Shown here piece by piece: positions 46,445 to 57,770 of a stretch of DNA of 64,000 bases. Position 1 is the first letter of the stretch, and every line of letters begins with the position of its first letter. This DNA comes from Sorex araneus (Eukaryota; Chordata; Mammalia; Eulipotyphla; Soricidae): assembly GCF_027595985.1 (NCBI RefSeq), contig NC_073305.1, forward strand, positions 106,637,535 through 106,701,534. The letters run 5' to 3'. The notes under the pieces were generated by a model. It was not told the origin of the DNA and did no database searches. It saw only the letters and a program-made list of their open reading frames with translations. The position numbers and the translations under genes are program-made.

Positions 46445-47395
46445 TTACAGTAGCCCCTTTAGTCCTTCTTTTAAGTTTGGTTTTGAGTTTATGAAGTTCC
46501 TGAGCTGTTGTTTATCCATTAAATAGTGTATGGTTCCTTCGAGTTTGAGTGACAGTTTAGCCGGATAAAGTATTCTTGGTGAGATGTTCATTTCATTGAG
46601 TTTTTTTTCCTGCTATATCCCACCATTGTCTTTGGGCTTGGAGGCTTTCCTCTGATAGGTCTGCTGTAAATCTAAGGGGTGTTACTCTGTATGTGATTTC
46701 CTTATTTGACCTTGCTGCTTGCAGTATTGTGTCTCTATCCATGGCATCCATCAGTCTGACTGGTATGCCTTGGAGTCTTTTTATTAGGATCTCTTTTAGC
46801 TGGCACTCTTTGGGCTCCTTGGATCTGGATGCCTGCATTCTCCAGTTTTGAGAATTTCTTAGCAATGATGTCTTTAACTCTGGTTTTTTCATTGGGATTA
46901 CTTCCCTATCCTTCTGGTACTCCAATGATTCTTATGTTGTTCCTCTTGAGGTCATCTCCTAGGACTCTGATTTGTCCTGAGCTATTTTTAGGTCTTTTGC
47001 CATTATTTGTTGTTGCCAGTAAGCTTTCTGCAGCTCATCTTCAAGCTCACTGATTCTGTCTTTGGCTGCAGCCATTCTACTGTTGAGGATACCTGCTGAG
47101 TTTTTTATTTCACCTACCTATTCCTTTATTTGTGTCACTTCTGTTTGTAGCTTTGAAATTTCTGCTCTCATTTCTTCCTGTATTTTCTTGGTGGACCATT
47201 CTATTATTTCTTTCATATCCTCCACTAATTTATTGGCTGTCTGTTCCATGGTTACTTTGAGTTCGTTGAAATCTTCAACATTTTATCTCTGAATTCTTGA
47301 TCTGAGAGATCGTATTTGTGGGTAACCCCTGTTGGGGCTTCTGGAATTTTTTCTTCATCCTTTCTTTGTGATCAGGATTTTCGCTGTTTCTTCAT
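46445..47395 (-). pseudogene. L1 ORF1, broken
   Basis: ATG at 47395 opens MKKQRKS, followed at once by a stop; a TAA at 46447-46445 ends it, giving about 316 codons in the usual L1 ORF1 range. The RNA-binding and C-terminal domains are readable at 46593-46925 (DRDTILQAARSNKEITYR, PLRFTADLSEESLQAQRQWW), and an extra T near 46600-46608 shifts the frame. The coiled-coil part lies near 46950-47280. Confidence 0.88.
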
Positions 47396-47501
47396 ATTGT
47401 TATGGAGCTATAGAGGTGGAACCTTCCAGTTTTCTATCCCTATTCTCTCTTGCTGCAAGAGTGGATTCTGAATGAGCTAAGTTGAGCTAATTAATATTTT
47501 C

Positions 47502-47831
47502 TAAATAAAATTCTTTATAAAATTCTACCAATAATTACAAAAAAGTATAAAACTTATTTAAAAATAAAAAGTTATGTTATTTTGGCATTTTTAATTCTTT
47601 CAATCAATCTATTTCTTTCAAAAGTGACTTATGATTTTATAAGTATTTTACCTCCTTTGTAAAAATATGATATTATTTTAAATAAATTCTTTTCATAATT
47701 TCATTCTCTGATAGTTAACTTATGTAGAAATTTGACCAATTTTTTTTCTTTCCTGATTAAGTCTTTTTTAGTACCTCAGGCTTATTAACAATAATTTCTC
47801 AACAATATTTTTTACTAAAAATAATTATAAT
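47502..47831. other. Unique DNA, no feature seen
   Basis: AT-rich, no recognised element. Confidence 0.4.
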
Positions 47832-48007
47832 AGAACCAGAGTGATAGTACAAGAGTTAAAGAACTTGATTTGCACACAACCAACCCTGGTTCAATCCCTG
47901 AGATCCCATCTGGTCCCTGAAACCCTGCCAGGAAAGAACCCTAAGCACAGAGCCAGGAGTAAGCTGTAAGCACTGCCAATTTTGCCTCCCTCCAAAAAGA
48001 AACAAAA
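47832..48007 (+). mobile_element. SOR-type SINE, divergent
   Basis: AGAACCAGAGTGATAGTAC head, GGTTCAATCCCTGAGATCCC and AGAGCCAGGAGTAAGC. Confidence 0.82.
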
Positions 48008-48058
48008 TACACATTGGTATTAATATACACATCACTGCACTTTTTTTTGCTTAAAATG

Positions 48059-48299
48059 TATAGCGCAGCAGGTAGGGCGTTCACCCTGCACGTGGCTGAC
48101 CCAGGTTCGATTCCTCTGGGCCTCTTGAAGAGCCCAGCAAGCTACCGAGAGTATCTTGCCCCCACAGCAAAGACTGGCAAGCTACCCGTGGCATATTCAA
48201 TATGCCAAAAGCAGTAACAACAAGTCTCACAGTGGAGATGTTACTGGTGCCTGCGCGAGCAAATTCATGAGCAATAGGATGATAGTGACAGTAACAGTA
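48059..48299 (+). mobile_element. RTE-tailed SINE, full length
   Basis: Head GCGCAGCAGGTAGGGCG and B box GGTTCGATTCC, body GAGCCCAGCAAGCTACCG, tail GGAGATGTTACTGGTGCC and GATAGTGACAGTAACAGTAA. Confidence 0.9.
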
Positions 48300-48559
48300 A
48301 AAAATGGTCCCATTTAGTTACATATTTTACCCTTCAATTTTGTTTCAGATAGTTAAGTCTCACAATTTGATGACAAAATATCATTAGTAGCAAAAGGTTG
48401 TTTCTTAGTTTGGGGTTTGTAAATAATTTGGGTCATTAATAATTTAGATAATTATACATTCACACCTCTACTTTTTAAATATAAATTCCTACTGTGAGAT
48501 TTTTCTTTCAAATAAGTACAATTCTATATATACACATAGACAAATTGTCTTCTAGAAAA
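48300..48559. other. Unique DNA, no feature seen
   Basis: No recognised element. Confidence 0.35.
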
Positions 48560-49205
48560 AAAATTTACACTCAGTACAATAGCTAAGCTTTGGAATCAAA
48601 CTAGACATCCAACAAGAGATCAACTGATAATAGTGATATGGCTTATATGCACAATGTGATACTGCACAACTGTAAGGAATGAAGAAATCACACAATTGCC
48701 GCAACATGGATGGAACTGAAAGGTATCATGTTAAATGACCTAACGAAAAGAATAAGGACAAATACAGGATGGTATCACTTATATGTGATATTTAGAGTAA
48801 CTGGATTAGAAAATGCAATGGTTAAATTGGAGGATGCCTATATCACCCTTGGTCCACAGTATAGGGAGGAGAAGGAAAGAAATAGAGTAAAGGGAAGGAA
48901 AAAGAGCTAGATGAGAAGCAAGAGGGGCCGGGGTCAATAAGATTCAAATAAATCGGTGGTGTTAAGGAATGGCAGGGCTCAATATCCAAACCACAGGGTC
49001 AAAACCACTGAAATCATGAGACCAAAACTTTAATAACCAAACTTAAAAGATGCCTCTCAAGATAGCAGACTGAGGCTGGGGCTGGAGGATAGGAAAGGGA
49101 ACCTGAAAACACCAGTGGAGGGAAGCTGACACTGATGGTGGGATTGGTAATGGAATATTGTATGCCAAAAACCCAACTATGAACAACTTTGTAACTCATG
49201 ATGCT
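48560..49205 (+). mobile_element. Old L1 3' end, sense
   Basis: CAACATGGATGGAACTGAAAGG, ATCATGTTAAATGA and ACAGGATGGTATCACTTATATG are L1 ORF2 3'-end landmarks. The final part, CAACTATGAACAACTTTGTAACTC, is a 3' UTR end shared with 35530. Confidence 0.78.
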
Positions 49206-49249
<44 letters not shown>

Positions 49250-49270
49250 TATCATCATCATCATCATCCC
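49206..49270 (+). repeat. (CAT)n microsatellite
   Basis: About 20 CAT/ATC units. On the minus strand it is (GAT)n and continues directly from the tail of the RTE-tailed composite. Confidence 0.95.
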
Positions 49271-49716
49271 GTTGATCGTCAAATTTCTCGAGCGGTCTCA
49301 GTAACATCTCCACTTGTCCTAGCCCTGAGATTTTAGAGGCCTCTCTTTACATGTCCTTTCCAATTGTGCCGCATTGGAGGCTCTTTAAGGGTCAGGGGAA
49401 TGAGACCCATCATTGCTACTGGTTTTGGCATATGAATATGACATGGGTAATTTGCGAGGTTCACCCATGTGGGCAGTAAACTCTCGGTAGCTTACCAAGA
49501 GGGAGAACTAGGCTATAAGATGTCAAATAAGGCCACACGCTTCCGGGAGCTTGGTTTTTATAGTCTCTGGATGTTGGTCTGGGTGTGACTGCCTAGCTAC
49601 TGGAAAATGGGGGATCTGAGTGGAAGAGGCCCAGTCCTGATCCGAGCAGCTTTGGAGATCTCAGCCCCAGGTCCCACACACCTGAAGCAGATTCCTTCAT
49701 GTGTGAGGCTTTTCTA
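49271..49716 (-). mobile_element. Long RTE-tailed composite retroposon, second copy
   Basis: Same order as the 38.5 kb copy: RTE tail next to the microsatellite (CCCGTTGATCGTC), extra segment (CCCTGAGATTTTAGAGGCC), SINE-type block (CTCTCGGTAGCTTACC), AACTAGGCTATAAGA, then GCTACTGGAAAATGGGGG and GTCCCACACACCTG. 5'-truncated relative to the 38.5 kb copy. Confidence 0.75.
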
Positions 49717-50934
49717 AAATTAAATTTAGGGGAAAAAATACTTGAATTAAAAATAGATTTATTTCCTATTTGCACCTTGGGTTACTAGAAAATTTACTTA
49801 ACAATTTCATTGTTAATTAGCTTTATTTGACATATTAACTTTATTTCATTTGCTAATCATAATGAACATTGTTTTAGTAATTTTGAGAATTATTCTTACT
49901 CTTTAGTCACAGAATTTCCCATGGCACTGGTAGTATATTAAGCTATACACTGCAATGGCTTGGAGATTTCAGATTATTTATGCTTGAACACATGTGCTGT
50001 GTAACTGTAATGAAAAGGCCATTTATTCAATACCATCTCATCATCTTTTCTTCCTAAGTAGGCATCACTAATGTGCATGAATATAGTTTCCACAAATGCA
50101 TGAAGAAAGCAGAAGAGACCAGTTGACAGATAATGGAAGTGGAACAAGAATGATAACTTTTAAACAAATCAGAATTAATACATCTAATCAACAAATATTT
50201 AATGTTTTTTTTCTTTTTCATATTCCCATTAGGGAAATTTCTCTCAATGGCATTGTTAAACTCTAATATGTCTGTAAGTGTTGTCTTGAGACTCACTGCT
50301 GATTAGCATAACTCACACAAAATTATATAAACCCCTGCTCAATAGAGAAACAAAAATTTTTCTGCCAAGCATTTTTATATGACCACAATAGCAGTTGCTA
50401 CCAAATCTATTTCTAATATAACAACCAGAAAGAATATGTTAAGTATCTTTCAGTATATAGAGAGCCTGTTTAAATGAATTTTATTTTTATTCTATTTTTA
50501 AGTATAAGATGCAGAAAAGCATTATAAACAGAAGACAAAGATTTAACCAAAAGAATTATAGAATGACAATACTATCTCTCTGTATTTAAAATTTTATTTT
50601 TAATTATAAAATCACAAACATTGTGAAAGCAGCATTGTATAGCTACATCAGATAATCTGAGTTCCAATCCTCATTCACCACTGGTAGATGTTTGGATTTA
50701 TCATACTTCCTAATAAGCATGTGCTTCACCTTTCTTGTATGTAAAATAAAGATAATATTAAATATTTCATGGGTGGTTTCAAGGACTATACAGATTCATA
50801 CATGTGAAATCTAGTAGGGCCTGGCACATATTATAAAAAATGTATTATTATTATAAAATTAACTATTCAAGAGTGCAAATATTTATTCAAGGAATCCAAA
50901 CTCTAAGCAAATATAAAAATAATCCAGCATAAGT
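49717..50934. other. Unique DNA, no feature seen
   Basis: AT-rich, no recognised element. Confidence 0.45.
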
Positions 50935-51187
50935 GAGAGGGAACTGAGGTGGGACACAGGAGGTCAGCTGGCCAGCAGTCAATAGGACATCAGAGCAGGC
51001 ATAAAGACCCTTGGGGAGCTATTCGTCTCTAACAGGTACCCCCTAACCTGGAGCCAGCCACAAAGAGCTGGTTTCTTTGTTTCTTCACCACACTGTGACT
51101 CATCCTACACATACAAAAACATCCTAACTTAGGCTCCTAACCACACAAAAACATACAAGAAACAACCTTACGCTGCAAATGTCACAA

Positions 51188-52080
51188 TGATAAAGCAACG
51201 CAGAAACCCACCAGGCTTGTGAGTGAAGAAGCTAGCCCAGGTAATCCAATGAGTAATAAAGAGCTATAGAATCTCTGATAAGGAGTTTAGAATGGAATTT
51301 TTAAGAATACATAAGGAGCTCAAAGAAACAATGGAACACATGCCAATAAAATATAGAAGGATATGAGAGCAGAAATGAGGAAAATGAAAGTGAAAATACA
51401 AGCAGAAATGACAGATATGAAAAACCTGCTAAGTGGAATGAAAAACTCACTGGAAGGTTTAAGCAGTAGAGCAACAGCCGCTGAGGTCAGAATCAGTGAG
51501 CTCCAAGATGAGATGCAGAGAATCTCCAGAGTACAGCAGAAGATGGAAAAGACACAAAATAAACCAACAGATGATGAGAGAAAATTAGGATGAAGCCAAG
51601 AGGAACAGCATAAGAATCATCAGAGTACCAGAGGGGCAGGAATATGACCCTGATGAAAAAACAACCATCAAAGCTATAATTGTTGCTGAAACGTTCCTGA
51701 AGATGAAGAGTGCATTACCCAAATCCAGGAGGCACAAAGGATACCAGCTAAAAGAAATCCAAATAAAATTGCCCAAGACAATCCTAATCAAAATGACAAA
51801 AACCATAGAGAGAAAGATAGAATACTGAAAGCAGCAAGAACAAAGAAGGAAATTGCTTATAAAGGAGCATCCCTAAAATTCACAGCAGACTTATCAGATG
51901 AAACCCTCCAGACCCAAAGACATTGGTGGGATATAGTGAAAAACGCAATGGAAGGAATGCCTCACCAAGAATACATTAGTCAGCCAGATTCATTAAGATT
52001 TGAACAAACAATACACAACTTCACAGATAAAGAACAAATCAGGAACCTCATAGACAGAAATCATTGTTACAAGAACAACT
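51188..52080 (+). pseudogene. L1 ORF1, broken
   Basis: Opens MIKQRRNPPGL, then a stop. A Lys/Glu-rich coiled-coil region lies at 51363-51593 (LSSRATAAEVRISELQDEMQ). The RNA-binding part is near 51620-51930 and the C-terminal SPRIH-like block is GCCTCACCAAGAATAC at 51959-51974. Several stops and shifts. Confidence 0.8.
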
Positions 52081-52138
52081 AAGTGGACTACTTTAAGAAA
52101 AGATAAGCCCCACAAGTACCCCAAACTCTTACATAAAG

Positions 52139-53690
52139 ATGGCACAAATCCCCATCACAATAATCTCTCTCAATGTCAATGGGCACCAATGACCAATCAA
52201 GAGACATAGAGTGTCAGGGTAGATTAAAAATTTTAACTCAATTTTCTGCTGCCTATAAGAAGCACATCTGAACAATCAGAGCAAACACAGGCTTAAAATC
52301 AAAGGCTAGACAACATTTCTATAAGCAAACAACCCCCTCAAAAAAAGCTGGGGTGGCCATACTAGTATCAGACCACATAGACTTCAGACTGAAGGTTACA
52401 GGAGACAGTGAAGGTCATTTCTTAATGATCAAGAGATAAGTACATTAGGAAAAACTCACACTCCTATATGTATATGCACCTAATAAGGGACCAGCAAAAT
52501 ACTTGGAACAATGCTAATAGACTTGAAGAAAGATATTAATAGCAACACAATAGTAGTTGGAGACTTCAGCACTGCTCTGTCACCTTTCCATAGATCAACC
52601 AGACTGAATATCAGAAAGGAAATACTTTATTTGAGAGAAGAAATTGAAGGGAAGAGATTAGTAGATATATACAGGAATTTGATGGACACAGATGCAAAGA
52701 TCCTCAGTAAAATACTAGCAAATGGAATCCAATGACTCATCAAAAAGATCATATACCATGACCAAGTATGATTCATCACAGGGATGCAAGGATGGCTTAG
52801 CATTTGCAATTAAATCAACATAATACAGCATATAAATAAAAGATGAAACCATATGAGCATATCAATAGATACAGAAAAAACATTTGACAGGATCCGGCAC
52901 CTGTTCATGATAAAAAAAAAAAACTTCTCAACAAAATGGAAATAGACGGAACTTTCCTCAATATGGTCAAAGCCATTTACCACAAGCCCACAGCAAGCAT
53001 TATCCTCAGTAGGGAAAAACTAAAACCTTTCCCTATAAGATCAGGCACAGGACACTTCTATTCATATAGTACTGGAGGTACTTGCCATACTAGTTTGGCA
53101 AGATAAAGATATCAAAGGCATCCAGATAGGAAAAGAAGAAGTCAAGCTCTCACTATTTGCAGATGACATAATTCTATATTTAGAGAATCCTAAAGACTCC
53201 ACAAAAAATCTCCTAGAAACAATAGATTTGTTATATTATAAAATCAATACCCAGAAGTCCATAGCTTTTCTATATATATAAATAATGAAAGAGAAGAGAG
53301 ACATGCTAGAAAACAATACCATTTACAATCATGCCTCAGAAAATTAAGTACCTTGGAATGAGTTTAACTAAAGAGGTAAAGGACCTACACAAAGAAAACT
53401 GAAAAACACTATTTCAAGAAATAAAAGAAAACACAAGAAAAAAGGGAAACACATCCCCTGCTCATGGATTGGGGTGATAAACATCCAAAATGGCAATATT
53501 CCTCAAAGCATTATACAGATTCAATGCAGCCTCTGTAGGAATACCCATGACATTTTTCAAAGAAATAGATCAAGCACTCTTGAAATTCATATGGAACAAC
53601 AACCCCTTAAAATAGCTAAAGCAATCCCTGGGAAAAATAAGATGGGAGGCATCACTTTTCCCACCTTCAAACTTTACTATGAGACCAATA
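52139..53690 (+). pseudogene. L1 ORF2 with endonuclease joined to RT by deletion
   Basis: Endonuclease blocks are visible to IVVGDFSTALSPFHRST (near 52550) and RLVDIYRNL (52660-52680). The next codons are MDTDAKILSKILANGIQ, which in intact copies lie about 1.1 kb further on. The frame is kept across the join. The RT catalytic FADDIILYL is readable near 53155-53181. The protein end is missing because of the second deletion. Many stops. Confidence 0.82.
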
Positions 53691-53975
53691 CCCAAGAACA
53701 ATAGAAACAAGGGTCAGGAGGATTGGTCCACAGTTGGAAACCTACCTCAAATGCTGGGGCAGAAGGCAGCTGGGAATAGAGAAGAGCCCAGAATAATTGG
53801 AAGTAATTGACATGACAAAGATAATTGGAAATGATCATTCCCACTAAGATCTGCTTCCTGAAAACAAGTAAAGGAACAACTATAACCTCTCAGTACCTGT
53901 CTTGAAAACCATATGCCCCAAAGCGGAGAGGGAGAGACAGACAAACACATATACACACATACAAACACACAGAGA

Positions 53976-53979
53976 TATT

Positions 53980-54034
<55 letters not shown>
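53976..54034 (+). repeat. (GA)n microsatellite in L1 3' UTR
   Basis: About 28 GA units within the 3' UTR, equivalent in position to 35326-35405. Confidence 0.92.
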
Positions 54035-54036
<2 letters not shown>

Positions 54037-54236
54037 AAATTTCCTGCCATAGACAGGCTTCGAGAAGGGTGGAGGAGGGAAAATGGGGATCTTGATGGTG
54101 GAAAATGTGCACTGATGGAGAGATGGGTGTTGGAACACTGTATGACTGAGCCCTGAGCATGATCAGCTTTGTAACTCTGTATCTCACGGTGATGAAAAAA
54201 AATAATAATTACATAAAAATTAAATAAATAAATAAA

Positions 54237-54925
54237 GTTAGTGGAAAAGATTTGCAAAAAAATCTAGAGATTAGTTAATAATTGTTGCAGTAATAATCAA
54301 TAATTTGTAGTGATATCCTCTTGGGTAGAAACATTGAGATAAAAATAGTAATGGAATAACTAGGGGACTGAGTAGTTCGGAGACTGATTAAAGTGGACAG
54401 TGTAATTAAAGAAAGTCAAATGTGTGCCCAAGCTTCTAATTCAATCAACTGGTAGACTGAGGTATTTTCTTAAAGTGGTTCTGGGAGTTATGTTCTGCCA
54501 AGATAATTTTCAAACCCATCTGCCAAATATCAGAATATTGCTCCTCAGTCCACTAGGATCCAAGAGCTGCACCAACAGGAAAAAAAAGAAGACAGCAATA
54601 TTTTGATGTAATTGTAAGAATAATATTCAATAAGAAAAACATGAAAATAATTTCAAAAGAAAAGACATTTTGATTATTTTGTGCTTTATATTTTTGATCT
54701 CTCTTGCTTTTTAAGCTTTCCTTTATATTCTGGATTTGTCCTTATGTCAACCTAACATATTCTAAGCATTTATGGTTGAATGAAGAGCTATTGCATGCAT
54801 ATTTTAAACAAAACTGACTTCTTTGACTTCATAAGCCTTTTCTTTAGACATTTATTCTCAGTAGCATTCTTTGAGTCACTATGATCTGCAAAAATATACA
54901 AGCGGTATCACCTAATTCATCTACC
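54237..54925. other. Unique DNA, no feature seen
   Basis: No recognised element. Confidence 0.45.
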
Positions 54926-54926
54926 A

Positions 54927-55102
54927 GGGGACCAGAGAGATAGTACAGTAAGTAGGACACTTGTATTGCATGAGGTCAACTCAGGTTTAGCTCTGACACC
55001 TCATATGATACATCAAGCCCTGCCAGTAGTCATCCCTAAATATAGACCCAAAAGTAAACCCTGAATAATGAGGCCAAAAAAATAAAATAAAATAAAATAA
55101 AA
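54927..55102 (+). mobile_element. SOR-type SINE, divergent, (AAAAT)n tail
   Basis: GGGGACCAGAGAGATAGTACAG head, CTCATATGATACATC body and a tail of AAAAT units at 55077-55102. Confidence 0.82.
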
Positions 55103-55827
55103 TGTACCTGTGTTAAGACCATCAGTCCTCAAGAGAATGCTGCTGTTAGCATTTGAATACTTTCCTAAAGTAAAACAAGTATCACAGGATATGTAAGTAC
55201 TTATGTTATGAAACTATCCATCACACTTAATGGTTTCTTGAGAAGTTAGCAATCTATAAACTCATCAAAAATGTCCCTAGACACCCTACCCTGAGTTCCA
55301 TTCAGCCCTATCTAAAGAATTCTTAATCTTATCTTTCTCCTATCATGACTATCATCTTAACTACGATGCCCTTTTAAGATATGATCATCTGTAAGATTAT
55401 TTTAAAATAAATAAGATATTTTTTAAAATTATATTTCAGTTTTTAAATCTTAGATAATGAACTTATATCATTTATTTCTCAAGAGTTTTTGTTGTTTTGC
55501 ATCAATGATGCAGGAGCAGTATGGCAGGTCTCTCTGTTTGTCTATGGTTCCCAGGACAGTCAATATTTTCAAGAATAGAACTGTTGAATAATAAAGATGC
55601 TCAGAATCCTAGTTAGAAAGATGAAAAAGATTAGTGTGGAAAAAAAGAGGAAGAAAATTCCTAGCTGGGAGGAACTTAGAATAGAAGTAGATTAAGTATG
55701 GCTCCTTTGTGCGGGTTTTACAGGAAAACTGGGTCTTTGTGTTAGTTACCAACTAACAATGTTGTTACAAAGAATAGGAAGATTCCCACTTGGTTAACAA
55801 GTCGTCTGGTTTGGTTGTTTATTTATG
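55103..55827. other. Unique DNA, no feature seen
   Basis: No recognised element. Confidence 0.45.
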
Positions 55828-56065
55828 TTTTTTATTGAATCACTGAGATACAGTTATAAGTTTTCATGATTGTTTCAGCCATACAATGATCCAGCACCCA
55901 TCCCTCTAACAATGCGCATTTTCCACCACCAATGTTCCCAGTATCCCTTCATCAACTACCCCTACCCCATCCCACTCTCTGCATCTGTGGCAGGTACATT
56001 CCTTCTTATTCTCTCTATACTTTTGGGCAGTATGGTTTGCAATACAGATACTTAGAGGGTCTGGC
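55828..56065 (-). mobile_element. L1 3' UTR fragment, antisense
   Basis: TTTTTTATTGAATCACTGAG, CCACCACCAATGTTCCCAG and GGCAGTATGGTTTGCAATAC. 5'-truncated copy. Confidence 0.82.
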
Positions 56066-56575
56066 TTGTTTAGGGCACTTAGGTTATCCATTTGACCATT
56101 ATTTACCTGGCTATTATTATCGTTTCATCCCCTGTGAGCCCAAGGTCTAGCAGAATTTATGGTTTTGGAAAATTTATTATAAACTTTTCATTCTAAGAAA
56201 GAGCACAAAAATTTTCAGTAATATTTAAAATGTAGGTGAAATTTAGGATAGGGACAGCTAAAATAGAGGGGCTGGCAAAGGGGAACAAAGGGAAACTGAG
56301 GCTTCTTCATCCATTATTGTTGAACTAAGCATCAGTGATGCCAGGCATAGGGCAGTGGCCTATATTAAACCTGCAGTGCCAGAAATTAATTTTTTTTGTT
56401 TGGTGACTACTCCTAGCTGTGCTCAGGACTTACTCTTCGTTCTGTGCTCAGGGATCACTCCTGATGGTACTCAAAGGACTAGATACAGTGCTGGGGAGAT
56501 AACCTCTATGGTCCACTTAATTATGGGAATTGACACCAGAGACCTATATGTGCTTTACTAAGCCACATTTTACAG
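56066..56575. other. Unique DNA with a possible SINE remnant
   Basis: 56388-56470 (GTGCTCAGGACTTACTC, TGTGCTCAGGGATCACTCC) looks like a heavily diverged antisense SOR-type body. The rest is unrecognised. Confidence 0.4.
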
Positions 56576-56896
56576 CACTCATCTTTTTTTTTAATTTATT
56601 TTATTTTATCACCGTGTGGAAAGTTACAAAGTTCTCAGACTTCTGTCTCAGTTATACAATGCTCAAACACCCGTCCTTTTACCAGTGCCCTTATTCCACC
56701 ACCAAAAAAAAAAACCAGTATACATCCCACCCCCCCACCCCCAACCACACCCCCTGCATAACTGATAAATTTCACTTCCTTTTCTCTTTACCTTGATTAC
56801 ATTCCATATTTCAACACAAAACTCACTATTGTTGTTGGAGTTTCAACACAGAACTCACTATTCTTATTGGAATTTATCCCCCAAGAATACGGCCCT

Positions 56897-57077
56897 GGGG
56901 CTGGAGCGATAGCACAGCGGATAGGGAGTTTGCCTTGCACACGGCCGACCCGGGTTCTAATCCCAGCATCCCATATGGTCCCCTGAGCACCGCCAGGGGT
57001 AATTCCTGAGTGAAGAGCCAGGAGTAACCCCTGTGCATCGCCTGGTGTGACCCAAAAAAAAAAAAAAAAACAAAAAA
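56897..57077 (+). mobile_element. SOR-type SINE, near consensus, nested
   Basis: GGGGCTGGAGCGATAGCACAGC to an A-tail. TSD AAGAATACGGCCCT at 56883-56896 and 57078-57091, identical over 14 bp. The B box GGTTCTAATCC (56953-56963) carries one change from consensus. Confidence 0.96.
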
Positions 57078-57240
57078 AAGAATACGGCCCTATTGACAGG
57101 GAAATATTTGATAATTAGTTTTCCACTGATGAGAATGAAGAATAAATGGCCGCGCGGTTTAGGATTTCTGTACTTTAGTAATTAAGTCCAGGGAGATTTA
57201 AGTTGGAAATTTAATCATTTCCCTTCCTGGAGCAGAATGG

Positions 57241-57754
57241 GGCAAAAGCTTGGTTCACAGTCTGGATCCATGGCTGCAAGCAGTCGCTGGAACCCCAAAT
57301 CATATAGCTGGCTCTGGATCCTGCTCGTTCAGCAGCCAAGCGGCTGTGCAAAGGCATGGCCACCCGGGTCGAATCTTGGTGGAGCTGCAGCCAGCACCGG
57401 CCCCAGCCCAAGACTGCCCAGGCGTCCGGCTGTTTCAAGTTCAAAGCACATTTTTTTTTCCCGCACCACCAAGTTCATACCTGCTTAAAAGTCCCGTAAA
57501 ATGGCGGACACCACACCTCCTCCTCCCAGAGGGAAGAAAAACCAAAAAAGAAGGATATTTCGTCCGTTAGCCGGCGTGGGGCAAAAGCTTAATTCACAGT
57601 CTGGGTCCATGGCTGCAAGCACTCGCTGGAACCCCAAGTCATATAGCTGGCTCTGGATCCTGCTCGTTCAGCAGCCAAGCGGCTGTGCAAAGGCATGGCC
57701 ACCCAGGTCGAATCTCGGTGGAGCTGGAGCTGGCATTGGCCCCGGCCCGAGACT
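57241..57754 (-). repeat. 339-bp tandem monomers
   Basis: 57241-57579 and 57580-57754 share long near-identical stretches (CACAGTCTGG, TCATATAGCTGGCTCTGG, CAGCAAGCGGCTGTGC-type). The second unit, 5' in element orientation, is partial. Confidence 0.88.
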
Positions 57755-57770
57755 CACTCATCTTTTTTTT

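Larger units (their letters stand above)
42135..47485 (-). mobile_element. Nearly complete L1, antisense
   Basis: 5351 bp with an identical 16 bp TSD, GCTAATTAATATTTTC (42119-42134 and 47486-47501). On the minus strand: about 90 bp of 5' UTR, ORF1, spacer, ORF2, 3' UTR and A-rich tail. Only most of the 5' UTR is missing. It is the most complete L1 in the window, and the perfect TSD suggests a fairly recent insertion, but both ORFs are broken. Confidence 0.96.
50935..54236 (+). mobile_element. Internally deleted L1, sense
   Basis: Reads 5' UTR (50935-51185), ORF1 (ATG 51188 to about 52080), ORF2 from ATG 52139 (MAQIPITIISLNV), then two internal deletions and a 3' UTR with an A-rich tail. Deletion 1 joins the endonuclease to the RT at about 52680. 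Deletion 2 joins the RT to the 3' UTR at about 53685. Older than the 42 kb copy judging by stops and divergence. No TSD identified. Confidence 0.85.
56592..57754 (-). mobile_element. L1-tailed non-autonomous retroposon with tandem 5' monomers
   Basis: Bounded by a 16 bp identical TSD, CACTCATCTTTTTTTT (56576-56591 and 57755-57770). On the minus strand: two GC-rich monomers of period 339 bp (the GCAAAAGCTT landmark at 57242 and 57581), a linker with CTGGACTTAATTACTAAAG, then an L1-like 3' end (reverse of GTGTGGAAAGTTACAAAG) and A/AAAT tail. About 970 bp without the later SINE. No RT. The monomers include a short open frame but no recognised protein. Confidence 0.85.

Noticed and set aside
49014..49313. 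Frame with an Asp run
   Set aside because: Translation of the CAT/GAT microsatellite.
53880..54257. 125-codon frame with Ser-Leu repeats
   Set aside because: Translation of a GA microsatellite in an L1 3' UTR.
57211..57570. Possible promoter-exon of a host gene (ATG in GC-rich context)
   Set aside because: The sequence is tandemly duplicated and lies within a TSD-bounded retroposon. The open frames are short and show no recognised domain.
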